Part shown: positions 62,821 to 64,000 of the stretch, in pieces
Numbering within the stretch: the stretch's first letter is position 1
How the letters are laid out: each line of letters opens with the position of its first letter
NCBI GenBank assembly: GCA_964394085.1
Contig: CAYMWF010000021.1
Span: 11,630-75,629 of the forward strand
Length of the DNA stretch: 64,000 nt
Reading direction: 5' to 3'
Origin: CAYMWF01 sp964394085 [NCBI: uncultured Gemmatimonadota bacterium]
Lineage (GTDB): Bacteria; GCA-2686955; CAYMWF01
The notes under the pieces: generated by a model
What the model was told of the DNA's origin: nothing
Database searches by the model: none
What the model saw: the letters and a program-made list of their open reading frames with translations, nothing else
Position numbers and translations under genes: made by a program

Positions 62821-63207
62821 TTATTCGTCTTTTTCCTCTTTCTCCTTCTTTTCTTCTTTCTTCTTTTTTCCGAGGCCGGTCAGCTTGTCGAGTACCAGAG
62901 GAATCGATTCAGCGATATTGTCGAAACGGCCCGGTTTCATCGACAGCAGGCTGGCGCTCTTGTCGTCGATGACGATGAAGCCGATAGGAACTATCGACGC
63001 CCCCGCGCCGCCGCCGCCGCCCGTGCCCGAGCCTTTTCCCTGTTCACCGCCCTCACCGCCGCCCGCTCCGAAACCGATCGTGACCTTCACGACGGGGATC
63101 AGGGTTTTACCCGCCGCGGTTACCGGGTCGCCGATTACCGTCTTACTGCTTACAAGTTCCTGAAGTTTACTGATTACGGTGTCCATTATTTCATTCGGTA
63201 CATTCAT
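62821..63207 (-). CDS. GerW/YtfJ-family protein
   Basis: A 128-residue GerW-family protein. Seen: NEIMDTVISKLQELVSSKTVIGDPV, a Gly-rich loop (about 45-70), and ASIVPIGFIVID, followed by a highly charged Lys/Glu tail. In Bacillus, YtfJ acts in spore germination and is paired with YtfI (DUF2953), as here. No other sporulation gene is in the window, so it must do something else in this organism. The ATG has AGGAGGAATG upstream. Confidence 0.85.
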   Translation of the reverse strand: MNVPNEIMDTVISKLQELVSSKTVIGDPVTAAGKTLIPVVKVTIGFGAGGGEGGEQGKGSGTGGGGGAGASIVPIGFIVIDDKSASLLSMKPGRFDNIAESIPLVLDKLTGLGKKKKEEKKEKEEKDE

Positions 63208-63211
63208 TCCA

Positions 63212-63925
63212 TCATTCCTCCTGCTTATTGTTCTTTTTATCGGGTGAACGATTTTTTTTCGTCTCCCGTGCGAATTTTATAAGAGCAAGTTTCGGAAGCC
63301 TCTTTACAAAAACAGCCAGATCGAACAAATGGCTGCCCACGGTCGTTCGGATGGTGATGTCGAGATCGACGCTCGAACCGGTTCCGCAAAAGTCGGGGAC
63401 GATGTCGACGCGACGCCGAACCGACGGAATCGCCGCCGTCATGGATTCGGACCAGCCGTACAGCATCCCTGTAAGAGCGGGATCCGGAGTCGCGATCCTG
63501 ACCGTCATTCCTCCGCGCTCGATACTGAAGTTGAGAAAAATGCGGTAGAAAAGCGTAACAATTTCGTACACCGAATCGATTATGATTTTCCTGAATTTCA
63601 GAAAGGGGAGATATGGCCCTGATGTGCGGAACTTTGTCTTTTTTTCGACTGCGGCGTCTGGAGCCGGCTTCCCGTCACCATCCGCGCTCTTCTTTTTTTT
63701 CTCCCGGATTCTCTCCCCGTCGCGTTTCAAAACGATCTCGGGCAATCCGGGCAATCCGACGGCATACCGGACACCCGGAGTGTCCACCGAAACTCGAAAT
63801 CCGAACCATCGAATCCTGGTGGATTTTTCATCCTCACATCTGACTATACGAATTGATATTGGAGCAACCAGGAGAGCCGTACAGAAAACCAAGAAGATGA
63901 CAGTCAGGATAATAACCAGGCTCAT
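63212..63925 (-). CDS. DUF2953 protein
   Basis: A 237-residue protein with one N-terminal membrane helix (about 3-26), a charged linker rich in Lys and Glu (about 70-100), and a C-terminal domain with SIERGGMTVRIATPDPALTGMLYGW, a DUF2953 marker. In Bacillus the family neighbours GerW. The stop lies four bases before the GerW start. Function unknown; membrane-anchored, probably facing outward. Confidence 0.78.
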   Translation of the reverse strand: MSLVIILTVIFLVFCTALLVAPISIRIVRCEDEKSTRIRWFGFRVSVDTPGVRYAVGLPGLPEIVLKRDGERIREKKKKSADGDGKPAPDAAVEKKTKFRTSGPYLPFLKFRKIIIDSVYEIVTLFYRIFLNFSIERGGMTVRIATPDPALTGMLYGWSESMTAAIPSVRRRVDIVPDFCGTGSSVDLDITIRTTVGSHLFDLAVFVKRLPKLALIKFARETKKNRSPDKKNNKQEE

Positions 63926-64000
63926 AAATCCGCCCTCGGGCCGTATAAACCGCTTATTCGAATTCTATCCGCACAATCAGAGGTAAACAATTAATAATTT

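Overview
This 64-kb window is a gene-dense bacterial chromosome segment. I see no insertion sequence, prophage, CRISPR array or rRNA, and one tRNA. The cell plan is Gram-negative: there is an LpxH-like lipid A hydrolase, a predicted outer-membrane beta-barrel protein and several lipoproteins. A GWxTD-domain protein, PMP/right-handed beta-helix surface proteins, and a C-terminal tail with the NPFNPETTI-type motif point to the FCB superphylum or a neighbouring uncultured phylum (Krumholzibacteriota, Eisenbacteria, Latescibacterota or Zixibacteria-like). That placement is inference from gene content only.

Layout: (1) 0-3.3 kb: the 3' end of a Cys/Met-metabolism PLP enzyme converging on a large secreted CotH/lamin-tail protein. 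(2) 3.4-10.6 kb, minus strand: tsaC, HU, the GatCAB amidotransferase genes and a PcrA/UvrD helicase. (3) 10.8-15.3 kb, minus: a NifU-like scaffold and a molybdenum-cofactor operon (moaA-moaC-mog-moeA-mobB-like) preceded by a terminator-like leader hairpin. (4) 15.6-25.7 kb: OsmC, then a minus-strand envelope cluster (peptidase-MA/TolB/beta-barrel protein, GWxTD protein, TlpA, beta-helix lipoprotein), ssb, and a coupled pair of unknown exported helical proteins. (5) 25.9-28.3 kb: a single reading frame joining a complete cysteine synthase to a complete cysteinyl-tRNA synthetase, the most striking gene here. (6) 28.5-32.0 kb, plus: an operon-like module of a HEAT-like exported protein, an HlyD-type membrane-fusion protein, a VTC polyphosphate-polymerase domain protein and a DUF4956 membrane protein. 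(7) 32-39 kb: phosphatidylethanolamine synthesis (pssA, psd), an RluA-family pseudouridine synthase, a DUF72 protein, a GT39-like glycosyltransferase with a probable CTG start, a SpoU methyltransferase and an unknown protein. (8) 39-43.5 kb: a tail-anchored protein, a soluble histidine kinase behind a FlgM-like small protein, lpxH-like, and a double-rhodanese lipoprotein. (9) 43.6-52 kb: a beta-helix protein, tRNA-Arg(ACG), divergent glyA and serC, a small membrane protein, a secreted alpha/beta hydrolase, and alanine racemase. (10) 52-59.5 kb, minus: a V-type ATPase operon in the order E - C-like (DUF2764) - A - B - D - I - K. (11) 60-64 kb: a second beta-helix protein with a C-terminal sorting-type domain, a YhhN protein, and a GerW/DUF2953 pair.

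Together the genes cover translation quality and aminoacylation (GatCAB, TsaC, CysRS), serine/cysteine supply (SerC, GlyA, CysK, the left-edge PLP enzyme), cofactor assembly, envelope construction and ion-driven bioenergetics. Translational coupling is pervasive, with start-stop overlaps of the ATGA, GTGA, TTGA and CTGA types. TTG and GTG starts are common. Three intrinsic-terminator-like hairpins lie just upstream of reading frames (tsaC, moaA, the histidine kinase), which suggests attenuation or read-through control.
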